DNA of 9,849 nucleotides from JADJLQ01 sp034439915 (GTDB taxonomy: Bacteria > Bacteroidota > Bacteroidia > Chitinophagales > Saprospiraceae): positions 1-9,849 of the forward strand of contig JAWXBI010000309.1 of the NCBI GenBank assembly GCA_034439915.1, read 5' to 3'. The notes beneath the pieces were generated by a model. That model did not search any database. It had not been told where the DNA came from and saw only the letters and a list, made by a program, of their open reading frames with translations. Made by a program: the position numbers and the translations under genes. This document shows, piece after piece, positions 1-5,835 of this stretch; the stretch's first letter is position 1; every line of letters starts with the position of its first letter.

Positions 1-52
1 AAGGAGCAAAAGGAACTGATTTCTAAAGGTTACTTTAGTCGTCTTCCGATTA

Positions 53-91
53 CTTCAGACGGCAGATATTCCGAGAGCGCGGAACGGCCCC
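53..91. repeat. Degenerate 39-nt repeat, copy 1
   Basis: This stretch matches 215-253 at about 30 of 39 positions by hand alignment. Both copies open with CTTCAG, contain GATATTCCGA, and carry a small inverted repeat: here TTCCG (69-73) and CGGAA (80-84) around a 6-nt spacer. The form resembles a dispersed palindromic intergenic element, but I cannot name a family. Confidence 0.6.
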
Positions 92-105
92 GCTTCGCGT
101 TCGCT

Positions 106-129
106 GTTTGAAGTTTCGAAACTTCAAAC
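106..129. repeat. Perfect 24-bp palindrome
   Basis: The half-site GTTTGAAGTTTC (106-117) is followed directly by its exact reverse complement GAAACTTCAAAC (118-129), with no spacer. It could extrude as a cruciform or bind a dimeric protein. It lies just after repeat copy 1 and may be part of that element. Confidence 0.8.
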
Positions 130-131
130 CA

Positions 132-148
132 ATATTTTGTAAAAATAT
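132..148. repeat. A+T-rich hairpin next to the palindrome
   Basis: ATATTTT (132-138) and AAAATAT (142-148) form a 7-bp stem around GTA, two bases after the 24-bp palindrome. There is no GC core and no clear T-run, so a terminator role is doubtful. Confidence 0.5.
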
Positions 149-214
149 AGCAGATGCTCAAATAAACTGACCTTTTGGTCACCCCAGCCCCGGTTTCTAC
201 AGGCATCCAGCTTT

Positions 215-253
215 CTTCAGGCGGCCGATATTCCGAATCCTCGGAACGCCCTT
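215..253. repeat. Degenerate 39-nt repeat, copy 2
   Basis: This is the second copy of the element at 53-91. Its internal inverted repeat is longer and exact: TTCCGA (231-236) and TCGGAA (241-246) around ATCC. It begins about 20 bp beyond the end of the Nudix-tail pseudogene. The pseudogene frame reads through this repeat on the minus strand to a stop at 197-199. Confidence 0.6.
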
Positions 254-271
254 GCCTGAAGAGCTCTGGCC

Positions 272-376
272 AGAAGCCCTCAGCACCACTTCCAATTCAC
301 TCAACATCATAGCCGTCGCCCCCTAAATCACCAATCACTGGATATCATACACCGGAACATCTTTTAATATCATTGA
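272..376 (-). pseudogene. Broken duplicate of the Nudix gene 3' end
   Basis: Read on the minus strand, this segment encodes a near copy of the last 35 or so residues of the Nudix protein at 501-1139. It keeps the blocks VPVYDIQ and GATAMMLSELEV. About 27 of 35 aligned residues are identical, and nucleotide identity is about 75% by hand alignment. Two codons have become stops: the Gly after VPVYDIQ is TGA and the Trp before GATAMM is TAG. Most other replacements are conservative (V/I, I/V, I/L, K/R). The 5' part of the gene is missing, and homology ends about 15 bp from the CTGCG-type repeat at 391-416. No start codon, Nudix box or intact frame remains, so it is a fragment that cannot make an enzyme. 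Lack of any other part of the gene is consistent either with a partial duplication or with a decayed related gene truncated by repeat insertion. Confidence 0.85.
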
Positions 377-390
377 TGTTAAAATTAGTC

Positions 391-416
391 CCGCAGAATA
401 AGCAGATTAACGCAGA
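391..416. repeat. CTGCG-type short intergenic repeat
   Basis: GCAGA recurs three times at a spacing of about 10 nt (393-397, 402-406, 412-416). On the minus strand this reads TCTGCG, then TTAATCTGC, then TTCTGCGGGA. It resembles a repeat I have seen between genes in many Bacteroidota and some other bacterial genomes. That resemblance is from memory and was not searched. It lies close to the broken end of the Nudix-tail pseudogene. Confidence 0.5.
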
Positions 417-438
417 AAAAACTTGCTGAGGCAAGTTT
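416..438 (-). terminator. Candidate Rho-independent terminator of the hisS-gatA-Nudix unit
   Basis: On the minus strand AAACTTGC (438-431), loop CTCA (430-427) and GCAAGTTT (426-419) form a perfect 8-bp stem. The T-run extends to 416, giving six T in total, three of them in the stem. It lies about 60 nt beyond the Nudix stop codon, the right place to end the minus-strand unit. The stem has only three G-C pairs, so it is weak, and it may instead be part of a repeat family. There is no T-run on the plus strand. Confidence 0.4.
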
Positions 439-500
439 ACAACCTGTGTATGAAACGGATTTCTTTGAGGCAAAAATGGGTTTACCAGAGATGGAAAGAT

Positions 501-1139
501 TTATCTGGAAGAGGCCTTAATCATGACCTCCAATTCACTCAACATCATTGCTGTCGCCCCCCAGATGATTAAACCCTGAATGTCATATACCGGCACTCCT
601 TTTAAAACCATGGAAGGAAACACCTTCATGTCCCTGAGTGATTTTACTTCGGGATGAATGAGCAAGGCCAGTTCAAGTTCGATGAGTTCTTCCACTTCAT
701 TTTCTTGGATAATAAAATCGACTTCACCTCCATACCATGCCACTACAGGGGTCACATGAAAATTAGACACCGGGATATAAAGCGGCGTGAGCAATCCCAG
801 GATTTCCAGGGTATGATTGATCCCGATTTCTTCCTCAGCTTCCCGGAGGGCCGTTTGCACAGGAAAATCATCACCCGGCTCTACCTTGCCTCCTGGAAAA
901 CTGATCTGCCCGCTGTGCCGGTCTGTTTCAATAATTTTTCTTCGGATCAAGGCTAAAAATATACGGTTTGATTTATTATACAACAAGACCAGTACAGCTG
1001 CTTTTCTTGCATCGGAGGGTACCTGGACATTGATATACCGACCGGGCATAGCCATCAGGAGTTGAGCAGCCAGGCCAGGCAGAGGATTATTTAAGGCTTG
1101 CAGAATACGTTCTTTAACCATAGTGGTTGCCTCTATCAT
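501..1139 (-). CDS. Nudix hydrolase, CoA pyrophosphatase type (NudL/NUDT7-like)
   Basis: This is probably a cytoplasmic Nudix enzyme that cleaves coenzyme A or its derivatives to 4'-phosphopantetheine and 3',5'-ADP. The CoA-family signature HSGQISFPGG is at residues 75-84. It runs into a Nudix box with RE at 99-100 and EE at 103-104. The box has Asp for the first Glu and eight rather than seven residues before RE, as I recall for NUDT7-like CoA pyrophosphatases and unlike MutT. The reading frame is open back to 1286, but upstream codons overlap gatA heavily. I therefore chose the ATG at 1139, ten nt after the gatA stop, giving 212 aa, a normal family length. The ATG at 1121 (206 aa) is a good alternative because AGAGG lies 8 nt before it. 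The tight spacing implies co-transcription with gatA. A decayed copy of its 3' end lies downstream at 272-376. Substrate is inferred from motif only. Confidence 0.88.
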   Translation of the reverse strand: MIEATTMVKERILQALNNPLPGLAAQLLMAMPGRYINVQVPSDARKAAVLVLLYNKSNRIFLALIRRKIIETDRHSGQISFPGGKVEPGDDFPVQTALREAEEEIGINHTLEILGLLTPLYIPVSNFHVTPVVAWYGGEVDFIIQENEVEELIELELALLIHPEVKSLRDMKVFPSMVLKGVPVYDIQGLIIWGATAMMLSELEVMIKASSR

Positions 1140-1149
1140 CGGCGGCAAT

Positions 1150-2577
1150 TCATAGTAAAGATAAACCCCGGGCCAGGGAAAGTAATTTCTTTTCTTCCCA
1201 TTGCCGGGTAGCCAACTGGGTTCCGATAGGCAAACCATTTTTATCTTTTCCGGTAGGAATTGAGATGGCCGGCAGGCCGGCAACATTGGCCATTACCGTA
1301 AAGATATCGGCGAGATAAACCGAGACCGGGTCATCCATTTTTTCACCTATTTTCCAGGGAAGGACCGGCGAAATAGGCAACACCAATCCATCGAATTGAT
1401 CAAATAAAACATCGAGATTATTTTTCACCAACCTTCTAACTTGTTGTGCTTTTTGATAATAGGCATCGTAAAAACCAGCGCTCAATACATAAGTACCCAG
1501 TAGAATGCGCCTTTTGACCTCAGTACCAAAACCGCGGGTGCGGGATAATTTATACAATTGATCCATGGTAGTGGCGTCTTCTGCGCGGTATCCATACCGT
1601 ATACCATCATATCGTGATAAATTAGAAGAGGCTTCTGCTGTGGTCATTACATAATATGCCGGGATGACATAATCCAGCCAATCAAGGGTAACCGGTGTAA
1701 GGTCATATCCGGCTGACTTCCATTTTTCAACTGTCTTATGATAATTGTCGACTATCGTGCGATCCATGGATAAACGAAAATGTTCAATATCGAGATAAGC
1801 CAGTTTGCCTTTGAAAGCAACCATAGTGGCCTGGCTGTAGGCCTCCGTAGCTTGTGATGACATCGATGCATCGAATTCATCTTTACCGGCTGTCACCTCA
1901 AGCAATAAAGCGGCATCAAAAACAGAACGGGTGAAAAACCCTGCCTGGTCAAAGGATGAAGCATAAGCTATCAGGCCATGTCTTGAAATCCGTCCATAGC
2001 TGGGTTTTAAACCTATCAGGCCACAAAATGCAGCCGGCTGCCTTACACTCCCTCCGGTGTCTGTACCAATGGATGCCCAACAAGTACCCGAAGCCACACT
2101 GGTTGCACTGGCTCCTGATGATCCTCCGGGAATCCTGCTCTCATCAAATGGATTTTTTACCGGCCCGTATTTACTGTTTTCATTGGATGAACCCATAGCA
2201 AATTCATCACACTGTACCCGGCCGATGATTATGGCATCTTCAGCCAACACCCTTTCCATGACGGTGGCATTATACAATGCCGTATACCCGCTGAGGATAT
2301 TGGATGAAGCCGATAAAGCATGATCTTTATAACTGATGATATCCTTATGGGAGAGGATCATACCGAACAGTTTACCGAGGGGTTGATTGGATTTGATTTT
2401 ATAATCCAATTCAATGGCATCAGCCCTGGCTTCATCGGTATATACCTCAATGTATTGATTTAAATGCCGGGTCTGATCTATTTTTTCCAAATACTGATCC
2501 AGCAGCTCCACCACTGTAATCTGCCCGCTCCGTAAAGCCTCCTGGAGTTGAGAAATGTCTATATATTCCTCAACCAT
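1150..2577 (-). CDS. gatA: Aspartyl/glutamyl-tRNA amidotransferase subunit A
   Basis: GatA is the glutaminase/amidase subunit of the GatCAB complex. It releases ammonia from Gln, which GatB uses to convert Glu-tRNA(Gln), and in some species Asp-tRNA(Asn), to the correct amide form. The 475-aa length is normal. The amidase-signature triad is complete: Lys78 in LSHKDI, the cis-Ser in GGSSGAS (151-157, Ser154), and the nucleophile Ser177 in GTDTGGSVRQ. The stretch RISRHGLIAYASSFDQ that follows is typical of GatA and argues against a general amidase. Its ATG overlaps the last 8 nt of hisS, which suggests translational coupling and fixes the start. The Nudix gene follows by about 10 nt. gatB and gatC are not in the window; they are commonly unlinked in Bacteroidota. 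No Gln-tRNA synthetase gene is seen here, so I cannot tell which tRNA is served. Confidence 0.96.
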   Translation of the reverse strand: MVEEYIDISQLQEALRSGQITVVELLDQYLEKIDQTRHLNQYIEVYTDEARADAIELDYKIKSNQPLGKLFGMILSHKDIISYKDHALSASSNILSGYTALYNATVMERVLAEDAIIIGRVQCDEFAMGSSNENSKYGPVKNPFDESRIPGGSSGASATSVASGTCWASIGTDTGGSVRQPAAFCGLIGLKPSYGRISRHGLIAYASSFDQAGFFTRSVFDAALLLEVTAGKDEFDASMSSQATEAYSQATMVAFKGKLAYLDIEHFRLSMDRTIVDNYHKTVEKWKSAGYDLTPVTLDWLDYVIPAYYVMTTAEASSNLSRYDGIRYGYRAEDATTMDQLYKLSRTRGFGTEVKRRILLGTYVLSAGFYDAYYQKAQQVRRLVKNNLDVLFDQFDGLVLPISPVLPWKIGEKMDDPVSVYLADIFTVMANVAGLPAISIPTGKDKNGLPIGTQLATRQWEEKKLLSLARGLSLL

Positions 2578-3928
2578 TTGTTTCCGATTTTATTTTTTCA
2601 AGCAGGACAGGCCATTCCAGTTTTTCCTGATGGCCGGAAACCATGTTTTTTAAAGCCGCGGAATTGTTTTTTCTTTCTTCTTCTCCAATGATGATGACAA
2701 ACGGAATTTTTAGATCATTGGCATACTTCATGGATTTATTCATTTTGACCACTTCGGGGTATTGATCACTGGATATGCCGGCAGTCCTAAGGTACTGGGT
2801 AAGTTTTAAACCGGTAGCCATCGATTCTTCGTCCAGGCAAATGATCAAAGCGGATACCTGGCTGCCGATATTTTTAGGAAATTTATCCAGGGTTTCCATC
2901 ACATCGAAAATCCGCTCCGCACCAAATGAAATCCCTACTCCAGGGACATCCGGCATGCCAAAAGCTCCGGTGAGGTTGTCATACCGGCCGCCGCCGCCGA
3001 TACTGCCCATTGTCGTCTGTTTAGATAACACCTCCACGATAAAACCGGTGTAATAACTCAATCCACGAGCCAGTGCCGGAGTAAAGATCACCTCCTGTCT
3101 GAGATTATAACTCGGGAGATAAGAAAAGATCTTGGTCAGATCTTCAATGCCGGATTTACCTGATGGTGTATCGGACAATTTTATTGCCAGCTCGTCAATG
3201 GAAGTAATTTTAATGTTTTGTAAGATCTGGTCGGCGGCAGTTGAAGGGATGCCTCGTTTGATCATTTCATTTTTTACCCCTTCTTCACCGATTTTATCCA
3301 ACTTGTCAATACATACCGTCATGTCGGTGAAATGATCGGCTATGCCGGCGGCTTCAGCAATACCGGCTAAAATACCGCGGTGGTTTATATGTATTGCCAC
3401 TTCCAGCCCGAGCAATTCAAATGCTTCAGAAAAAATTGACAATAGATCTGCTTCGTACAACAAAGACTTTGACCCCACCACATCACAATCGCATTGATAA
3501 AATTCCTGGTAACGTCCTTTCTGGGGGCGGTCAGCCCTCCATACCTGTTGGATCTGATAGCGTTTGAAAGGAAAAGAAATTTTATCTCTGTTCATCACTA
3601 CAAATCGGGCAAAGGGAACCGTCAGGTCATATCTCAATCCCCGTTTTGCTATACTGCCGGCTAATTTGGCAGAATCTTTATTTTCCAGTGCCTGGGTATC
3701 GGCTTCTTCAAGGAAATTTCCGCTGTTCAGGATTTTAAATAATAGTCGATCACCTTCTTCTCCATATTTTCCGGTCAAAGTTTGCATGAGTTCCAATGAA
3801 GGCGTTTCAATAGGGGCAAAACCATGGCGAAGAAATACCTGCTCGAGGATACCGAACATATATTTACGTTTGATGACTTCGTGGGGCAGGAAATCGCGGG
3901 TGCCTTTGGGGAGGGAGGGTTTGGTCAT
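2570..3928 (-). CDS. hisS: Histidyl-tRNA synthetase
   Basis: This class II aminoacyl-tRNA synthetase charges tRNA(His) with histidine in the cytoplasm. At 452 aa it is within the usual range. The N-terminal KGTRDFLP block is at residues 8-15 and RGLRYDLTVPFARF is at 96-109. Class II motif 2 is at 129-152 (VWRADRPQKGRYQEF and onward). The histidine-specific segments ARGLSYYTG (287-295) and GGGGRYDNL (311-319) are present, and motif 3 GVGISFGAERI is at 330-340. The remaining 100 or so residues form the anticodon-binding domain. All motif residues look intact. The ATG start has no good Shine-Dalgarno site. The 3' end overlaps gatA by 8 nt. An 87-nt gap separates it from the toxin gene upstream, so it may have its own promoter or be read through from pheS. 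Confidence 0.97.
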   Translation of the reverse strand: MTKPSLPKGTRDFLPHEVIKRKYMFGILEQVFLRHGFAPIETPSLELMQTLTGKYGEEGDRLLFKILNSGNFLEEADTQALENKDSAKLAGSIAKRGLRYDLTVPFARFVVMNRDKISFPFKRYQIQQVWRADRPQKGRYQEFYQCDCDVVGSKSLLYEADLLSIFSEAFELLGLEVAIHINHRGILAGIAEAAGIADHFTDMTVCIDKLDKIGEEGVKNEMIKRGIPSTAADQILQNIKITSIDELAIKLSDTPSGKSGIEDLTKIFSYLPSYNLRQEVIFTPALARGLSYYTGFIVEVLSKQTTMGSIGGGGRYDNLTGAFGMPDVPGVGISFGAERIFDVMETLDKFPKNIGSQVSALIICLDEESMATGLKLTQYLRTAGISSDQYPEVVKMNKSMKYANDLKIPFVIIIGEEERKNNSAALKNMVSGHQEKLEWPVLLEKIKSETNG

Positions 3929-4015
3929 TTTATATTGGAATAAAAACCACTTAGAATACGAAGGTCACCAAGGGATTTTAGATTTTGATGTTCGATTTTC
4001 ATGCAGCCGTTCATT
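3929..4015. other. 87-nt gap between toxin gene and hisS, repeat-like
   Basis: The minus strand holds a segment reading CTTGGTGACCTTCGTATTCT then AAGTGGTTTTT. It resembles the short 'CCTTTGTG...GTGGTT' intergenic repeats I recall from Bacteroidota genomes. Next to it lie A+T-rich runs of the kind ATCGAACATCAAAATC. I see no TAnnTTTG promoter element on the minus strand and no strong hairpin. The hisS promoter, if one exists here, cannot be placed. Confidence 0.4.
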
Positions 4016-4348
4016 TTAAAATTGAAGAAAATGATATAGTTGTTCATGGACCACTTTGACTATACCGGGGGAGACGCTTCCAAGTCGTTTTATTAACTTT
4101 GATTTTGAAATAGACCTGACTTGAAAAACTAAAATTTCTGAAGAGGAATTTAAATTATTCTCTTTCGATTTATTAATAACCACACAACCTTCCAGGTTTT
4201 TGATAATAGAAGTTAGCGGACAGGCTATAACCAAACTGGTGAAAAGGTTCATGGCATCTCCGCTAATAATCAATATGGGACTTTGACCGGCTTGTTCATT
4301 ACCTTGGGTTGGATTCAAATCCGTAGACCAGATTTCTCCTTGTTTCAA
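4016..4348 (-). CDS. MazF/PemK-family toxin, catalytic Arg replaced by Ser
   Basis: This 110-aa protein has the MazF/PemK fold signature: N-terminal KQGEIWSTDLNPTQG, then NEQAG and SPILIIS (23-29), then CPLTS (43-47). Active family members are ribosome-independent or ribosome-dependent mRNA endoribonucleases held in check by their antitoxin. In E. coli MazF the catalytic pair is Arg29 (in AGHRP) and Thr52. Here the same spacing gives Ser23 (in AGQSP) and Thr46, so the Arg is missing while the Thr is kept. The codon is AGT, one base from an Arg codon. The start codon is TTG (4346-4348), overlapping the antitoxin TGA as TTGA. No ATG exists near the conserved N-terminus, and a TGA lies 33 nt upstream of the TTG in frame. 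Translation is probably coupled to the antitoxin and weak. Whether it still cleaves RNA is unknown. Confidence 0.87.
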   Translation of the reverse strand: MKQGEIWSTDLNPTQGNEQAGQSPILIISGDAMNLFTSLVIACPLTSIIKNLEGCVVINKSKENNLNSSSEILVFQVRSISKSKLIKRLGSVSPGIVKVVHEQLYHFLQF

Positions 4349-4620
4349 TAAGGGAATTTTTTTAATTGATCTGCATAATCATCCATGCCCCATTCAGCCA
4401 TTTCTGTCATTGCCTTATCGTGACCATATTTTTTTAAGCCCTCCACAAAAGCTTTTCTTTTTTGTTCGTGAAAGAAAAATGCCAGGGCTTGTTCAATTAC
4501 TTTGTTTTTAGGTAAATGGTGTTTGGACGCATATTTTTCCAGTGTTTCTTTTAATTCCAGAGGCAATGAACTGGTAAAGACCTGAGGTTTAGACAAAGCA
4601 TGATATTTAGGTGTGGGCAA
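4345..4620 (-). CDS. Ribbon-helix-helix antitoxin of the MazF-like pair
   Basis: The 91-aa protein begins with a short strand (about residues 13-18, QVFTSS) and two helices (LPLELKETLEKYASKHH; KNKVIEQALAFFFHEQ), the layout of a ribbon-helix-helix DNA-binding domain. An acidic and charged tail follows (EMAEWGMDDYADQL), of the kind that wraps around a MazF-type toxin. It probably neutralises the downstream toxin and represses its own promoter. The frame opens with TTG at 4618-4620, and no ATG occurs in frame before residue 70, so the start must be non-ATG. A second TTG at 4594-4596 (83 aa) is the alternative, and would be the start if TATATTTG (4618-4625) is the promoter -7 element. The gene begins only 26 nt after the pheS stop codon. 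I do not assign a subfamily name. Confidence 0.8.
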   Translation of the reverse strand: MPTPKYHALSKPQVFTSSLPLELKETLEKYASKHHLPKNKVIEQALAFFFHEQKRKAFVEGLKKYGHDKAMTEMAEWGMDDYADQLKKFPY

Positions 4621-4625
4621 ATATA
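4618..4625 (-). promoter_or_regulatory. Possible Bacteroidota -7 promoter element for the toxin-antitoxin pair
   Basis: The minus strand reads TATATTTG, an exact match to the Bacteroidota -7 consensus TAnnTTTG. It lies directly at the first possible antitoxin start codon. No TTG-type -33 element appears at the usual distance upstream. If real, it makes the mRNA start inside the open frame and favours the TTG at 4594-4596 as the antitoxin start, or a near leaderless transcript. The match could be chance. Confidence 0.25.
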
Positions 4626-4646
4626 ATCGTATTTATAATCATATTG

Positions 4647-5690
4647 CTATATGGACCTGAACTGACGTAAAAACCGCACATCATTTTCAAACAACATCCG
4701 GATATCCGGCACATTGTATTTGAGCAATACCTGTCTTTCAATGCCCATTCCAAAAGCAAATCCTGAATATTTTTCCGGATCTATCCCGCAATTGATCAGG
4801 ACAGCAGGATCCACCATGCCGCAACCCAGGATCTCCAGCCAGCCGGTTCCTTTGGTAATTCGATGCGCGGTCTCGTCGGCCAACCCATAATACACATCCA
4901 TTTCTGCACTAGGCTCAGTAAACGGAAAGAAGGAAGGCCTGAGTCGGATTTTGACATTCGGTCCGTATTGTTCCCGTGCATAATACAACAGGGTTTGTTT
5001 CATATCGGCAAAAGAAACGCCTTCATCGATATACAATCCTTCGACCTGGTGAAACTGACAATGGGACCTGGCCGAGACCGTTTCATTGCGGTAAACTCTT
5101 CCCGGAGCGATGATACGGATCGGGGGTTTGTCCCGGGTCATTACTCTGGCCTGTACCGGCGAAGTGTGTGTTCGCAAAAGATATTGAATAGAATTCTTGA
5201 TATAAAAAGTATCCTGCATATCACGAGCAGGGTGGTCATCGGGGGTATTGAGCGCAGTAAAATTGTGCCAGTCATCTTCGATCTCCCGGTCTTCGGCGAT
5301 GGTAAACCCGATTCGTTTAAATATATCGATGATCTGGTTCATGACAATCGAAATAGGATGACGGGATCCCAACTCAAAAGGATATCCGGGCGCCGTCAGA
5401 TCGATCTCATTTTTTTTTGTTGTTGAAACGACTTCAAACTGTTGCTGAAAATTTTGAAATAATGTTTCAGCCTGTACTTTAAGCCGGTTGAGCATCATAC
5501 CGGCCTCTTTCCTGTTTTCTGCCGGCAGTTCTTTCAGGTAGGCAGAAAGATCCTTAAATATGCTTTTAGTGCCCAGGTATTTAATCCTGAATTGTTCTAA
5601 ACTTTCAACGGAGGAAACGGTTTCCTGCTCCAATTCGCCTGCTACCTGCGAAAATTGTTTGCTCACGGTTGGCCAATCGACTGTAGTCAT
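4647..5690 (-). CDS. pheS: Phenylalanyl-tRNA synthetase alpha subunit
   Basis: This is the catalytic alpha subunit of the class II (alpha-beta)2 enzyme that charges tRNA(Phe). At 347 aa it is the normal bacterial length. Residues 1-95 form the helical coiled-coil arm that binds tRNA. The catalytic core starts at HPISIVMNQ (111-119), includes the motif DMQDTFYI (157-164) and THTSPVQAR (174-182), motif 2 RVYRNE (198-203) with HQVEGLYID (214-222), and motif 3 GFAFGMGIER (310-319). All key residues look intact. The ATG is followed by TTVDWPTVS with no clear Shine-Dalgarno site. The partner pheT is not in the window; unlinked pheS and pheT are common in Bacteroidota. The toxin-antitoxin pair starts 26 nt after its stop codon in the same direction. 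Confidence 0.97.
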   Translation of the reverse strand: MTTVDWPTVSKQFSQVAGELEQETVSSVESLEQFRIKYLGTKSIFKDLSAYLKELPAENRKEAGMMLNRLKVQAETLFQNFQQQFEVVSTTKKNEIDLTAPGYPFELGSRHPISIVMNQIIDIFKRIGFTIAEDREIEDDWHNFTALNTPDDHPARDMQDTFYIKNSIQYLLRTHTSPVQARVMTRDKPPIRIIAPGRVYRNETVSARSHCQFHQVEGLYIDEGVSFADMKQTLLYYAREQYGPNVKIRLRPSFFPFTEPSAEMDVYYGLADETAHRITKGTGWLEILGCGMVDPAVLINCGIDPEKYSGFAFGMGIERQVLLKYNVPDIRMLFENDVRFLRQFRSI

Positions 5691-5800
5691 ATGGGGTAAA
5701 AATAAGAAATATTGAGCTACGTGAAGCCGGATGCGAGCATTGAGAAGGGATGTATGGGTAATGCGCTTGCTTTGGGTTATTTAGTAAATTTGAGTTTGAG

Positions 5801-5835
5801 GTGGCTCGTGCCTCGAAGCTCGTGGCTCGTGGCTC
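5801..5835. repeat. Five tandem 7-bp repeats over a stop codon
   Basis: The plus strand reads GTGGCTC, GTGCCTC, GAAGCTC, GTGGCTC, GTGGCTC in exact 7-bp register over 35 bp. Three units are identical, one has a single change and one has two. The last unit overlaps the TGA stop (5834-5836) of the VWA gene, so the array begins exactly where coding ends. The rest of the pheS upstream gap (5691-5800) shows no clear minus-strand TAnnTTTG element or strong hairpin. Confidence 0.85.

Larger units (their letters stand above)
1..271. other. Gene-free, repeat-rich left flank
   Basis: No intact gene is visible here. The stretch contains two diverged copies of a 39-nt element (53-91 and 215-253), a perfect 24-bp palindrome (106-129), an A+T hairpin (132-148) and a short TGACC/GGTCA inverted repeat (168-181). 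Plus-strand frame 1 is open from the left edge to a TGA at 109-111 (36 codons). Its second half merely translates the repeat and its stop lies inside the palindrome, so I do not call it a gene. It could be the tail of a gene starting outside the window. Confidence 0.6.

Noticed and set aside
1..111. Plus-strand open frame of 36 codons from the left edge
   Set aside because: Its second half translates the 39-nt repeat, and its stop lies in the palindrome. There is no recognisable domain, so a real gene tail cannot be supported.
389..438. CRISPR-like array from the GCAGA repeats
   Set aside because: The units are only 5-6 bp at about 10-nt spacing with no spacers of regular length and no cas genes; it is a short intergenic repeat.
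1140..1286. N-terminal extension of the Nudix frame to 1286
   Set aside because: It would overlap gatA by 137 nt. The extra 49 residues lack family similarity and read as an antisense-free shadow of the gatA end in another frame. Starts at 1139 or 1121 give a normal length.
3564..4019. 151-codon plus-strand open frame opposite hisS
   Set aside because: It mostly mirrors the hisS N-terminal coding region and runs across the repeat-like gap; no recognisable protein features.
4863..5426. 187-codon plus-strand open frame opposite pheS
   Set aside because: It lies wholly inside the well-supported pheS gene on the other strand and shows no domain; a shadow frame.
5785..5792. Plus-strand TAAATTTG, an exact match to the Bacteroidota -7 consensus
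   Set aside because: No plus-strand gene follows, and no TTG element lies at the proper distance upstream, so the match is probably chance.
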